DNA of 64,000 nucleotides from positions 8,202 to 72,201 of the forward strand of contig CAYXOX010000002.1 of NCBI GenBank assembly GCA_964466745.1, read 5' to 3'. Below are positions 15,638 through 22,833 of the stretch, piece by piece. Position 1 is the stretch's first letter. Every line of letters starts with the position of its first letter. This DNA is from CAYXOX01 sp964466745. Its GTDB lineage: Bacteria; Pseudomonadota; Alphaproteobacteria; Rhodobacterales; Rhodobacteraceae. Both the position numbers and the translations under genes were made by a program. The notes beneath the pieces were generated by a model. That model worked only from the letters and a program-made list of their open reading frames with translations. It ran no database searches and was not told where the DNA came from.

Positions 15638-16766
15638 AGCCGCCGCGTCCCGCGGGGGCGCCCTCGGCCGGCTGGGGCGCGTTTCCGAACGCGCCCTGCT
15701 GATCGGGATTACCCTGGTCGCCGCCCTCGCCGTGGCGGCCCTGGTGGGAGCCCGCTACGGGCTCCTTCTGCTCGTCGGCCTCGGCTTCGGGATCACGCTG
15801 GAGGCGCTGCGCTTCGGCTTCGCCGGGCCGTGGCGCAACATGATCGTGAACCGCGATCCGGGCGGGCTGCTCGCCCAGCTGCTGGCCATCGGGCTGGTGG
15901 CCGTCGTCGCCATCCCGCTGATCTCGGCCAACGGCGGCGAGCTCGCGGGCGCCCACGCCCCGGTGGGCCTGGCCATGGTGGGCGGCGCCTTCGTCTTCGG
16001 CGTGGCCATGCAGGTGGTCCTGGGCTGCGGCTCGGGCACGCTCGTCAACGCCGGCAGCGGCAACCCCGTGGGGCTGCTGGCGCTGCCCTTCTTCGCCCTC
16101 GGCAGTTTCGCCGGCGCCTGGCACCTCTCGTGGTGGACGGCCCTCGGCACCGCCCCCGTTGTGGTGCTCGACGGCTGGGGCGGGGTCGGGCTCACGCTCG
16201 CAGGCCTCGCGGCGGTGGCCGCGCTCCTGCTCGCCCTCGCCGCGCCGGGCCGCCGGAAAATCCCGGGCCGGCTCTGGCTGGCGGCGGCGCTGGTGGCGGT
16301 GCTGGCGCTCGCCAACCTCGTGGTCGCGGGGCAGCCCTGGGGCGTCGTCTACGGGCTCGGGCTCTGGGCGGCGAAGGGCGCGGCGGCCGTGGGGGTGGAT
16401 CTGTCCGCCTCGGCGTTCTGGGCCGCGCCCGGCAATGCAGAGCGGGTGCGCGAGACGCTGCTCACCGACGTCACCTCGCTCACCAACATCGGCATCATCG
16501 GCGGGGCCTTCCTCGTGGCGGCCTGGCGTCACGGCTTCGGCCAGCCGCTGCCGCGCCTGCCCGCTCGGGCCTGGATGGCCACGGTGGTGGCCGGGCTCCT
16601 TCTGGGCTATTCCTCGCGGCTGGCCTTCGGCTGCAACGTGGGGGCCTTCTTCAGCGGGGTGTCCACCGGCAGCCTGCACGGCTGGGCGTGGTTCCTCTTC
16701 GCCTTCGCGGGGTCGTGGTTCGGGGTGCGCCTGCGCCCCGCGCTGGGGCTGGAGCCGCGGCCATGA
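15627..16766 (+). CDS. YeeE/YedE-family thiosulfate/sulfur transporter
   Basis: 379 residues with about nine to ten membrane helices. Two conserved cysteine sites mark the family: MQVVLGCGSGTLVNAGSGN (C134) in the first half and RLAFGCNVGAFFSGVSTGS in the second, in line with the pseudo-symmetric halves of thiosulfate carriers (TsuA) in which cysteines line the path. ATG 15627 lies inside the end of the rhodanese gene; the overlap of 11 bases supports it. The stop overlaps the next small gene as ATGA. The substrate is inferred as thiosulfate or a related sulfur compound from the family and the rhodanese partner. Confidence 0.9.
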   Translation: MPSEAAASRGGALGRLGRVSERALLIGITLVAALAVAALVGARYGLLLLVGLGFGITLEALRFGFAGPWRNMIVNRDPGGLLAQLLAIGLVAVVAIPLISANGGELAGAHAPVGLAMVGGAFVFGVAMQVVLGCGSGTLVNAGSGNPVGLLALPFFALGSFAGAWHLSWWTALGTAPVVVLDGWGGVGLTLAGLAAVAALLLALAAPGRRKIPGRLWLAAALVAVLALANLVVAGQPWGVVYGLGLWAAKGAAAVGVDLSASAFWAAPGNAERVRETLLTDVTSLTNIGIIGGAFLVAAWRHGFGQPLPRLPARAWMATVVAGLLLGYSSRLAFGCNVGAFFSGVSTGSLHGWAWFLFAFAGSWFGVRLRPALGLEPRP

Positions 16767-16936
16767 CCCGGCGCTGGACGATGCTGGCCGTGGCGCTGCT
16801 GGTGGCGGGGCTGCTGGCGTTCGACCTGTCCACCAGCGCGGCGCCCGACGCCTTCGCAGCGCCGCCGCTGCTGGCGCTGGGTTCGGGCCTCGCCTCCGGC
16901 GGCGCCCATTGCGCCGCGCCGCCGCCGGCGCGCTAG
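16763..16936 (+). CDS. Small membrane protein in the rhodanese/YeeE operon
   Basis: 57 residues: a basic start (MTRRW), one hydrophobic helix (MLAVALLVAGLLAF), then an alanine/proline-rich tail with a single cysteine (GGAHCAAPP). The ATG overlaps the transporter stop (ATGA), the usual sign of translational coupling. No family is recognised. It could be an exported tail-anchored accessory of the sulfur transporter; it could also be a chance reading frame, although its position and helix argue for a real gene. Confidence 0.55.
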   Translation: MTRRWTMLAVALLVAGLLAFDLSTSAAPDAFAAPPLLALGSGLASGGAHCAAPPPAR

Positions 16937-17430
16937 CGGGGGCGGCGGGCCTCGTCGGGGCCAGACCGCAAGGCGGGGCGCGGGCTGCGCCTCCTGCGCC
17001 AGGCAAGCCGCCCGGTGCCGGTTGCCGCCGCCGGGCCCCACCGCCCGCCATCCACGCCCGGCGCCGCGGCCCGCACGGCGGCCCCGGGGGCATGCACCCA
17101 CGATGCCTCCCGGTACCTTGGCGGCGCGCGGCGGCATACCCGGGGGGCACTCTCTTCTCTCCTCCGACCCCAGCCGGCGCGTCAAGGACGTCCGCGCGCA
17201 CCTCCCGCCTCGCCGACGCCAGGGCAGGGGGCGGCTTCGCGGCGAAGGCATCGGGGCCGCCGGTGCGCCGGGCGTGCCTCGGCCGCCAAAGGTTCTGCCA
17301 CCGCTCGCGATCCCCGTCTCTGCGCGCTCCCTGCCTCCACGCGATCCTTCCGTCGGCGATACCGCTCGCCCCAGCCCCACCCGCAAGCCCAGGGGCCCGG
17401 CGGGGCAGGGCGCGGCCCGCGCACAAAACC
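16937..17430. other. Non-coding stretch, 494 bp
   Basis: No convincing protein in any frame; long open frames on both strands are the normal result of very high GC. I looked for B12, Mn (yybP-ykoY) and other metal-type riboswitch boxes because a metal importer follows, and found none. The 3' end merges into the operator region at 17431. Confidence 0.55.
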
Positions 17431-17480
17431 TGAGAATGCTTCTCAATACCCTTGACTCTTGCGAACGCTTCGCAATATCA
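17431..17480 (+). promoter_or_regulatory. troA promoter with two inverted-repeat operators
   Basis: Two inverted repeats with the same layout lie here: TGAGAA-TGC-TTCTCA (17431-17445) and TTGCGAA-CGC-TTCGCAA (17459-17475), both with a 3-base centre and centres 29 bp apart. TTGACT (17452-17457) fits a -35 box and ATATCA (17475-17480), 17 bp later, a weak -10. The second repeat thus fills the promoter spacer, a classic repressor position. The shape resembles Irr/Fur-family boxes of alphaproteobacteria (xxxAGAA-N3-TTCTxxx). The regulator is not encoded nearby. Confidence 0.6.
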
Positions 17481-17527
17481 AGGCAACAGGGAGATGTCCC
17501 TCATTCGCCACGCGGAGACGCACGCAG

Positions 17528-18484
17528 ATGTTCCTGACCAGACGTATCGCTCTCGCCGCCCTCGCAGCAGCCACGCTCGCTTTCCCCGCCGCCCCGCTTG
17601 CCGCGCAGGAGCGGCTCCAGGTCGTCGCCACCACCGGCATGATCGCCGATGCGGCCCGCGAGGTGGGCGGCGATCTCGTGGACGTCCGGGCCCTGATGGG
17701 GCCGGGCGTCGATCCCCACGCCTACCGCCAGACCCGCACCGACATCACCGCCATGGCCAATGCCGACCTGGTGCTCTGGAACGGGCTCTACCTCGAAGCG
17801 CAGATGGAGGAGTTCCTGCTCGAGCTCGGCGCGCGCCGGCCCGTGGTCGCCGTGGCCGAGGCGGTGCCCGAGAACCTGCTGATCGGCTCGGAGGATTACG
17901 AGGGGCGCTTCGATCCGCATCTGTGGATGAACCCCAACCTGTGGTCGCGCGTGGTGGTCAACATCCGCGACGCGCTCTCCGAGGTGCACCCCGAGGCGGA
18001 GGAGAGCTTCGCCGCCAATGCCGACGCCTATCTCGGCCAGCTCGCCGAGCTCGCGCGCTACACCACCGAGGTGCTCTCCTCGGTGCCGGTGGAAAGCCGC
18101 GTGGTGCTCTCCTCCCACGACGCCTTCAACTACTTCGGCAACGCCTACGGCTTCGAGGTGGTGGGCATCCAGGGCATCTCCACCGAATCCGAGGCCGGCC
18201 TCCAGCGCATCTCCGAGCTCGTGGACATGCTGGTCGAGCGCAACATCGGCGCCGTCTTCGTGGAAACCTCGGTGTCCGACCGGAACATCCGCGCGCTGGT
18301 CGAGGGCGCGGCGGCGCGGGGCCACGAGGTGGTGATCGGGGGCGAGCTCTACTCCGATGCCATGGGCGAGCCCGGCACCTACGAGGGCACCTATGTCGGC
18401 ATGATCGACGCCAACGCCACCACCATCGCCCGCGCCCTCGGCGGCACGGCGCCGGGCTCGGGAATGCTGGGGCTCCTGAATTGA
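17528..18484 (+). CDS. troA: Metal ABC transporter binding protein (TroA/ZnuA cluster A-I)
   Basis: 318 residues with a signal peptide ending LAAQ (about 27). The four metal ligands of TroA-type proteins are in place: H64 (VDPHAY), H131 (FDPHLWMNP), H197 (SSHDAFNYF) and D277 (ELYSDAMG). Spacing is almost identical to that of Treponema TroA (68/133/199/279). There is no His-rich loop of the ZnuA kind, which favours manganese or iron over zinc. The ATG used gives a normal signal peptide; a TTG far upstream lies inside the operator. It heads a four-gene operon with an ATPase and two permeases. Confidence 0.92.
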   Translation: MFLTRRIALAALAAATLAFPAAPLAAQERLQVVATTGMIADAAREVGGDLVDVRALMGPGVDPHAYRQTRTDITAMANADLVLWNGLYLEAQMEEFLLELGARRPVVAVAEAVPENLLIGSEDYEGRFDPHLWMNPNLWSRVVVNIRDALSEVHPEAEESFAANADAYLGQLAELARYTTEVLSSVPVESRVVLSSHDAFNYFGNAYGFEVVGIQGISTESEAGLQRISELVDMLVERNIGAVFVETSVSDRNIRALVEGAAARGHEVVIGGELYSDAMGEPGTYEGTYVGMIDANATTIARALGGTAPGSGMLGLLN

Positions 18485-18492
18485 CCCATGGG

Positions 18493-19323
18493 ATGACGAT
18501 GCACGGACACCCCCCTGCAATCGCAACGAAAGACGGCCGCGCGACAGGCCCGGCCGCCGCCTCCCCGGACACCCCGCTCTCCGTGCGGGGTGTCACCGTT
18601 TCCTACGGGGAGAAACCCGCGATCTTCTCGATCGACGCGGATTTCCCGGCGCGGTCCATGTCGGCCATCATCGGGCCGAACGGCGCCGGAAAATCCACCC
18701 TGCTGAAGGCGGCGCTCGGGGTGATCCCGCGGCTCTCGGGCGAGGTCCAGGTGTTCGGCCAGCCGATGGAGGCGGCGCGCGCGCGCATCGCCTACGTGCC
18801 CCAGCGCGCCAGCGTCGACTGGGATTTCCCCACCACGGTGATGGATGTCGTCCAGATGGGGTACTATCGCAAGGTCGGCCTGCTCGGGCGGCTCTCGGGC
18901 CGGCTGGAGCGGCAGGCGCTTGCCTGCCTCGAACGGGTGGGCATGGCCGATTTCGCCCACCGCCAGATCGGGCAGCTCTCGGGCGGCCAGCAGCAGCGGG
19001 TGTTCCTCGCCCGGGCGCTGGCGCAGGAGGCCGATCTCTACCTGCTCGACGAACCCTTCGCCGGGGTCGATGCCGCCACCGAGCGGGCGATCATCGAGGT
19101 GCTCAAGCTGCTCAAGGCCGAGGGGCGGGCCGTGGTCGCGGTGCACCACGATCTCTCCACGGTGCGCGACTACTTCGATCACGTCTTCCTCATCAACGTG
19201 CGGCGGATCGCCGAGGGCCCCGTCGAGACGGCCTTCACCACCGCCAACCTGCAGGCGGCCTACGGCGGGCGGCTCGCGGCCACGCATCTCGACGAGCTGT
19301 CGATGGCGAGCGGGGCGCCGTGA
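18493..19323 (+). CDS. troB: Metal ABC transporter ATPase (TroB type)
   Basis: 276 residues. Walker A GPNGAGKST, signature LSGGQQQRVFLARAL, Walker B LYLLDEPFAGVD and the switch histidine in VHHDLSTVRDYFDHV. The segment YVPQRASVDWDFPTTVMDVVQMG is typical of Mn/Zn/Fe importers of this family. The start may be ATG 18493 or ATG 18499; neither has a strong ribosome site, and the gene lies only 8-14 bases after troA, so coupling is likely. Its end overlaps the next gene as GTGA. Confidence 0.92.
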   Translation: MTMHGHPPAIATKDGRATGPAAASPDTPLSVRGVTVSYGEKPAIFSIDADFPARSMSAIIGPNGAGKSTLLKAALGVIPRLSGEVQVFGQPMEAARARIAYVPQRASVDWDFPTTVMDVVQMGYYRKVGLLGRLSGRLERQALACLERVGMADFAHRQIGQLSGGQQQRVFLARALAQEADLYLLDEPFAGVDAATERAIIEVLKLLKAEGRAVVAVHHDLSTVRDYFDHVFLINVRRIAEGPVETAFTTANLQAAYGGRLAATHLDELSMASGAP

Positions 19324-20534
19324 CACCCTTTCTCGAGGCGCTGCTGCTTCAGGCCGGGTACAACGCCGCGCTCGTGGCCATCGGCGCGGCGCTCCTCGGC
19401 TTCGCGGCCGGCGCCTCCGGCACCTTCCTGTTCCTGCGCAAGCGCGCGCTCGTCAGCGATGCCGTCGCCCACGCGACGCTGCCGGGGGTGGCGCTGGCCT
19501 TCATGCTGATGGTGAGCCTCGGCGGTGACGGGCGCAGCCTGCTGGGGCTGCTCGCCGGTTCGGCGGCAACGGCCTGGCTCGGCCTCGTGCTGATCGAGTG
19601 GATCGCGCGGCACACCCGCCTCCCGGAGGATGCCGCCATCGGCGCGGTGCTCGGCGTGTTCTTCGGCGTTGGCATCGTGCTGCTCACCGTCGTGCAGACC
19701 ATGAGCGCGGGGCGCCAGGCGGGGCTCGAAAGCTTCCTGCTGGGCGCGACGGCGGGCATGCTCTTCGAGGATGCGGTGGTGATCGCCCTCGGCGGCACGC
19801 TGGCGGTGCTGGCCACCTGGCTCCTGCGCCGGCCCCTGACCCTCGTCGCCTTCGATGCCGAGTATGCCGCCGCCCTGGGCTACGACGTGCGCCGGATCGA
19901 TCTTGCGATGATGGGCATCGTCATGGGCGTGACGGTGATCGGGCTCAAGCTGGTGGGGCTGATCCTGATCGTCGCGCTGCTCATCATCCCGCCCGTCACC
20001 GCGCGCTTCTGGACCGAGCGGTCGAACCGCGTGATCTGGATCGCGGGCGCGCTCGGCGGGCTCGCGGGCTATCTCGGCGCGGCGCTCTCGGCCTCCGCGC
20101 CGGCGCTGCCCACCGGGCCGATCATCGTGCTCGTCGCCGCCGGGCTCTTCACGCTGTCGCTCTTCTTCGCGCCCGTGCGCGGGGTGGTGGCGGCCCTGCT
20201 CCGGCACCGGCGGTTCCAGGCCCGGGTGCACCGGCGGCAGGGGCTTCTCGCCCTCGCCGCCCGGCACCCGATCCGCGAGGGCTACACGCTGCGGCTGCTG
20301 GCCCGCGAGGGGCTGGTGCGCCCCGATGGCGTGCCCACCGAGGCGGGCCGGGCCCACGCCGCAAAGGTCGCGCGCGACGAGCGCCGCTGGGACGTGGCCC
20401 GCGAGATCCACCAGGACGCCGGGCTCACCGGGCGCTACGACGGGCTCACGCCCATCGAGGATGTCTTCACGCCCGACGAGATCGCCGAGTTCGACCGGCG
20501 GCTGGGCCCCCCTGTCGCCGTGGGGTCCGCCTGA
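19320..20534 (+). CDS. troC: Metal ABC transporter permease with degenerate MntR-like tail (TroC type)
   Basis: 404 residues, far longer than a simple permease (~290). Residues 1-285 form an ABC-3 permease with LRKRALVSDAVAHATLPGVALAF and LKLVGLILIVALLIIPPVTARFW. The last ~115 residues look like the winged helix and dimerisation part of DtxR/MntR: LRLLAREGLVRPDGVPTEAGRAHA, then RRWDVAREIH and IEDVFTPDEI. In the true regulators HRLWE and an H-x-A-E-x-x-E-H segment bind metal; here most of those residues are changed. Fusions of this type are known for TroC/MntC. Start GTG 19320 overlaps the ATPase stop. Confidence 0.88.
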   Translation: MTPFLEALLLQAGYNAALVAIGAALLGFAAGASGTFLFLRKRALVSDAVAHATLPGVALAFMLMVSLGGDGRSLLGLLAGSAATAWLGLVLIEWIARHTRLPEDAAIGAVLGVFFGVGIVLLTVVQTMSAGRQAGLESFLLGATAGMLFEDAVVIALGGTLAVLATWLLRRPLTLVAFDAEYAAALGYDVRRIDLAMMGIVMGVTVIGLKLVGLILIVALLIIPPVTARFWTERSNRVIWIAGALGGLAGYLGAALSASAPALPTGPIIVLVAAGLFTLSLFFAPVRGVVAALLRHRRFQARVHRRQGLLALAARHPIREGYTLRLLAREGLVRPDGVPTEAGRAHAAKVARDERRWDVAREIHQDAGLTGRYDGLTPIEDVFTPDEIAEFDRRLGPPVAVGSA

Positions 20535-20734
20535 TGGGCGCGGGCATGGCCGGGGGTGCCATCGGGCCGGGCGGCGTCGGCCCCGCGCGGGGCGGCTGGA
20601 CCGCGCCCGGGGGCTGCGTTCCGCCGGTCGGCGCCGTCCTGCCGGCGGCCGCCGGCCCGATGGCGCGCGGAAGCCGTCCGGCACGCCGGAAGCCGGCGGG
20701 GCCCGGCATCATGGCGCGCGGGAGGATGCGGTGA
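20534..20734 (+). CDS. Possible 66-residue linker ORF between troC and troD
   Basis: An ATG overlaps the troC stop (TGATG at 20532-20536) and its own stop overlaps the troD start (ATGA at 20731-20736 region), so the frame fills the gap exactly. The predicted peptide is low-complexity, rich in Gly, Ala, Pro and Arg, with no family or membrane segment. Such composition is what random 75%-plus GC sequence gives. It could act by carrying ribosomes to troD rather than through its product. Confidence 0.25.
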   Translation: MGAGMAGGAIGPGGVGPARGGWTAPGGCVPPVGAVLPAAAGPMARGSRPARRKPAGPGIMARGRMR

Positions 20735-21666
20735 TGGGCGCCGATTTCGTGCAGTTCTCGCTCACCCCGATCCTCATCGGGGCCTTCGCAGCCGTCGCCT
20801 GCGCGCTGCCCGGCAACTTCCTGATCCTGCGGCGGCAGGCGCTCATCGGCGATGCCATCAGCCACGTGGTGCTGCCGGGCATCGTGGTGGCCTTCCTGGT
20901 GACGGGCGCCGTGGCGGCCGTCCCGATGCTGCTCGGGGCGGCGGGGGCGGCCATCGTCGCGGTCGCGCTGATCGAGGCGGTCAAGCGGCTCGGCCATATC
21001 GAGCCCGGCGCGGCCATGGGTGTGGTCTTCACCACCATGTTCGCGGCCGGGGTTCTGATCCTGGAACAGACCGATACGAGCCAGGTTCATCTCGACGTGG
21101 AGCACGCGCTGATGGGCAACCTCGAATCGCTCATCTGGTTCGACGCCGAGGGCTGGCACTCGCTGCTTGATCCGGCGGCGCTGGCGACGCTGCCCGAGGA
21201 GCTCCTGCGCATGGCGGCGGCCTGCGCGCTCGTCGCGGCGCTGGTGCTCGTGTTCTGGCGCTGGCTCAAGATCGCCACCTTCGACGAGGGCTTCGCCCGC
21301 GCGCTGGGCATCCCGGCGGCGGCGGTGGGCTTCGGGCTGGTGGTCACGGCGGCCATCGCGGCCGTCGCCGCCTTCGATGCGGTGGGCTCGATCATCGTGA
21401 TCGCCATGTTCATCTGCCCGCCCGCCGCCGCCCGGCTGATGACGAACCGGCTCCACCGTCAGGTGTGGTGGTCGGTCGGCTTCGCCGTGCTCGCGGCGGT
21501 GCTCGGCTATGTGCTCGCCGGCTACGGGCCGCTCTGGTTCGGGGCGGGCAACGCGGTGAGCGCCGCCGGGATGATCGCCGCCGTCTCGGGCGTCCTTCTC
21601 GGGCTGGCCTGCCTCTTCGGCCCCCACCGGGCGCGCATCGGTACGGGCCGCGAAGAGGCCGCCTGA
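20734..21666 (+). CDS. troD: Metal ABC transporter permease (TroD type)
   Basis: 310 residues, eight or so membrane helices of the ABC-3 family. LRRQALIGDAISHVVLPGIVVAF mirrors the same element in TroC, and DAVGSIIVIAMFICPPAAARLM is the late family motif. GGAGG lies eight bases before ATG 20734. It forms the second half of the permease heterodimer, as in TroCD/SitCD. The operon ends here; a strong hairpin follows before the convergent PepSY gene. Confidence 0.92.
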   Translation: MGADFVQFSLTPILIGAFAAVACALPGNFLILRRQALIGDAISHVVLPGIVVAFLVTGAVAAVPMLLGAAGAAIVAVALIEAVKRLGHIEPGAAMGVVFTTMFAAGVLILEQTDTSQVHLDVEHALMGNLESLIWFDAEGWHSLLDPAALATLPEELLRMAAACALVAALVLVFWRWLKIATFDEGFARALGIPAAAVGFGLVVTAAIAAVAAFDAVGSIIVIAMFICPPAAARLMTNRLHRQVWWSVGFAVLAAVLGYVLAGYGPLWFGAGNAVSAAGMIAAVSGVLLGLACLFGPHRARIGTGREEAA

Positions 21667-21708
21667 ACCCCGGTCGGCGAAAGGCCGGGCAGGGCGCGGG
21701 CGGGGGCA

Positions 21709-21743
21709 GGTCGCGCCGCCCGGTGCCCCGGCACGGCGCGACC
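21709..21743. terminator. Strong hairpin between convergent troD and PepSY gene
   Basis: Perfect 10-bp arms GGTCGCGCCG (21709-21718) and CGGCGCGACC (21734-21743). The 15-base loop can pair further (GTGCC/GGCA). It lies midway in the 88-bp convergent gap and could end transcripts from both sides. No T-run is seen on either strand. Confidence 0.5.
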
Positions 21744-21754
21744 GCGGGCGCGCG

Positions 21755-22129
21755 TCAGTAGGCGCCGGGGGCCGCCCGGCCCGCGCCGGAGCCGTCCGCG
21801 CCGGGCGTTCCGAGGGGCGCGCCATGCGGCGCGATGCGGGCGGCGAGGGGCCGCTTGTCGCCGTACCATTCCATCTCCACGACGGCGAGCGTCGCCGGGT
21901 CGAGCTTGACCTCGATCCGCCGCCCCTCGGCGTCGCGCCCCTCGATCTCGTAGCATCCGTCGTCGATCTTCAGCTCGCGCACCGTCCAGCCGCGCTCGGC
22001 GGCCAGCTCCTGCGCGTTCGCCATCGGCTGCCACTGGGCGCGGGGCGCGAAGCAATCGTCGTCGTCGGCCAGCGCGGCCCCGGCCGGCAGCAGGGCGGCA
22101 AGGGCGATGATCTTGAAGGTGGTCGTCAT
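21755..22129 (-). CDS. Exported PepSY-domain protein (copy 1)
   Basis: 124 residues with a signal peptide ending ALA (about 21). The mature part starts with an acidic DDDDCF and contains the PepSY-like unit WTVRELKIDDGCYEIEGRDAEGRRIEVKLDPATLAVVE. Two cysteines (in DDDDCF and DDGCYEI) could form a disulfide in the periplasm. A Gly/Ala/Pro tail of ~25 residues follows. It is a clear paralogue of the protein at 22360-22689: both share the WTVREL-x-IDDGCYEIE core. Proteins of this kind next to a QseB/PmrA-type two-component system are often its main target. A phased repeat lies upstream of the start. Confidence 0.88.
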   Translation of the reverse strand: MTTTFKIIALAALLPAGAALADDDDCFAPRAQWQPMANAQELAAERGWTVRELKIDDGCYEIEGRDAEGRRIEVKLDPATLAVVEMEWYGDKRPLAARIAPHGAPLGTPGADGSGAGRAAPGAY

Positions 22130-22186
22130 GGCAGGATCTCCATTTCTCTGCGTTCGGGTTGGTGAGGAGCACCCTGCCGGCCCCGG

Positions 22187-22241
22187 CTGAGCGGTTCCTG
22201 ACGGCGCGGTGCTTTCCGCTTCAGCTTGCCGTCAGGAACCG
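22187..22241. promoter_or_regulatory. 11-bp-phased CTGA/TCAG repeats upstream of PepSY copy 1
   Basis: CTGA occurs at 22187-22190 and 22198-22201, eleven bases apart. TCAG occurs at 22221-22224 and 22232-22235, again eleven apart, in the opposite orientation. The outer part forms perfect 14-bp inverted arms (22192-22205 and 22228-22241). The site is 58-112 bases upstream of the PepSY start. OmpR-family regulators bind tandem half-sites with this 11-bp spacing. Confidence 0.6.
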
Positions 22242-22359
22242 GCGGAAGGCGCCGCAGCCGCCGGCGCGGCATGCCCGCAACGCCTCGCACCGGCCCGGGC
22301 GGGCGCGGCATGGGGGCAAGGGCCGCCGGGGCCGGAGCGGGTGCGGTTCTTTCTGGGCG

Positions 22360-22689
22360 TCAGTCGTCGTCGTCGTGAGACCGGCGACCCTCGTCGTGCT
22401 CGCGGTCGTCACCGTCGTCTTCGTCCTCGTACTCGAACGCGATCACCTCGAGCGTGGCCGGGTGGATCGTAACCTCGAACCACCGGCCCTCCGCGTCGCG
22501 CGCCTCGATCTCGTAGCAGCCGTCGTCGATCTCCAGCTCGCGCACCGTCCAGCCGCTGTCCTCGGCCAGCTGCGTGACGGCTGCCAGCGGCTGCCAATCG
22601 GCGATGGACACCAGGCAATCGTCGTCCGCGCGCGCCGCCGTGGCCGGCAATACCGCGAGAGCCGCCATGATCGTCAGGATCTTCTTCAT
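22360..22689 (-). CDS. Exported PepSY-domain protein (copy 2)
   Basis: 109 residues with a signal peptide ending ARA (about 22), then DDDCLVSIADWQPL and the PepSY-like unit WTVRELEIDDGCYEIEARDAEGRWFEVTIHPATLEVI. The tail is acidic and His-rich (EDEDDGDD, then SHDDDD), which could bind cations. The ATG at 22689 is chosen because it gives the signal peptide. It is divergent from the response-regulator gene across a 144-bp gap that holds phased repeats. The close similarity to copy 1 and adjacent tandem position show a local duplication. Confidence 0.88.
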   Translation of the reverse strand: MKKILTIMAALAVLPATAARADDDCLVSIADWQPLAAVTQLAEDSGWTVRELEIDDGCYEIEARDAEGRWFEVTIHPATLEVIAFEYEDEDDGDDREHDEGRRSHDDDD

Positions 22690-22731
22690 GCCTCGACTCC
22701 TCGGCTTTCCCGGCCCGGCCTCCGTCTTGCA

Positions 22732-22794
22732 CGCCAGTCTGACGCCAGCCTGAAGCTGCCGGCCGCCGCGCTTCACTCTGGCGTCAGGCTGGCG
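22732..22794. promoter_or_regulatory. Two inverted pairs of 11-bp direct repeats in the divergent promoter
   Basis: The left pair is CGCCAGTCTGA (22732-22742) followed at once by CGCCAGCCTGA (22743-22753). The right pair, read on the other strand, is CGCCAGCCTGA then CGCCAGAGTGA (22794 down to 22773). The two pairs face each other and make a 25-bp imperfect inverted repeat. Placement between PepSY copy 2 and the response regulator fits autoregulation and target control by that regulator. Confidence 0.7.
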
Positions 22795-22833
22795 GATCAT
22801 GGAAGCTCGGGCGAGCGAGAAACAGGCAAGGCC

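Noticed and set aside
16937..17430. Metal or cobalamin riboswitch upstream of the metal importer
   Set aside because: No conserved riboswitch core or pairing scheme was found on the plus strand; promoter-overlapping operators explain regulation.
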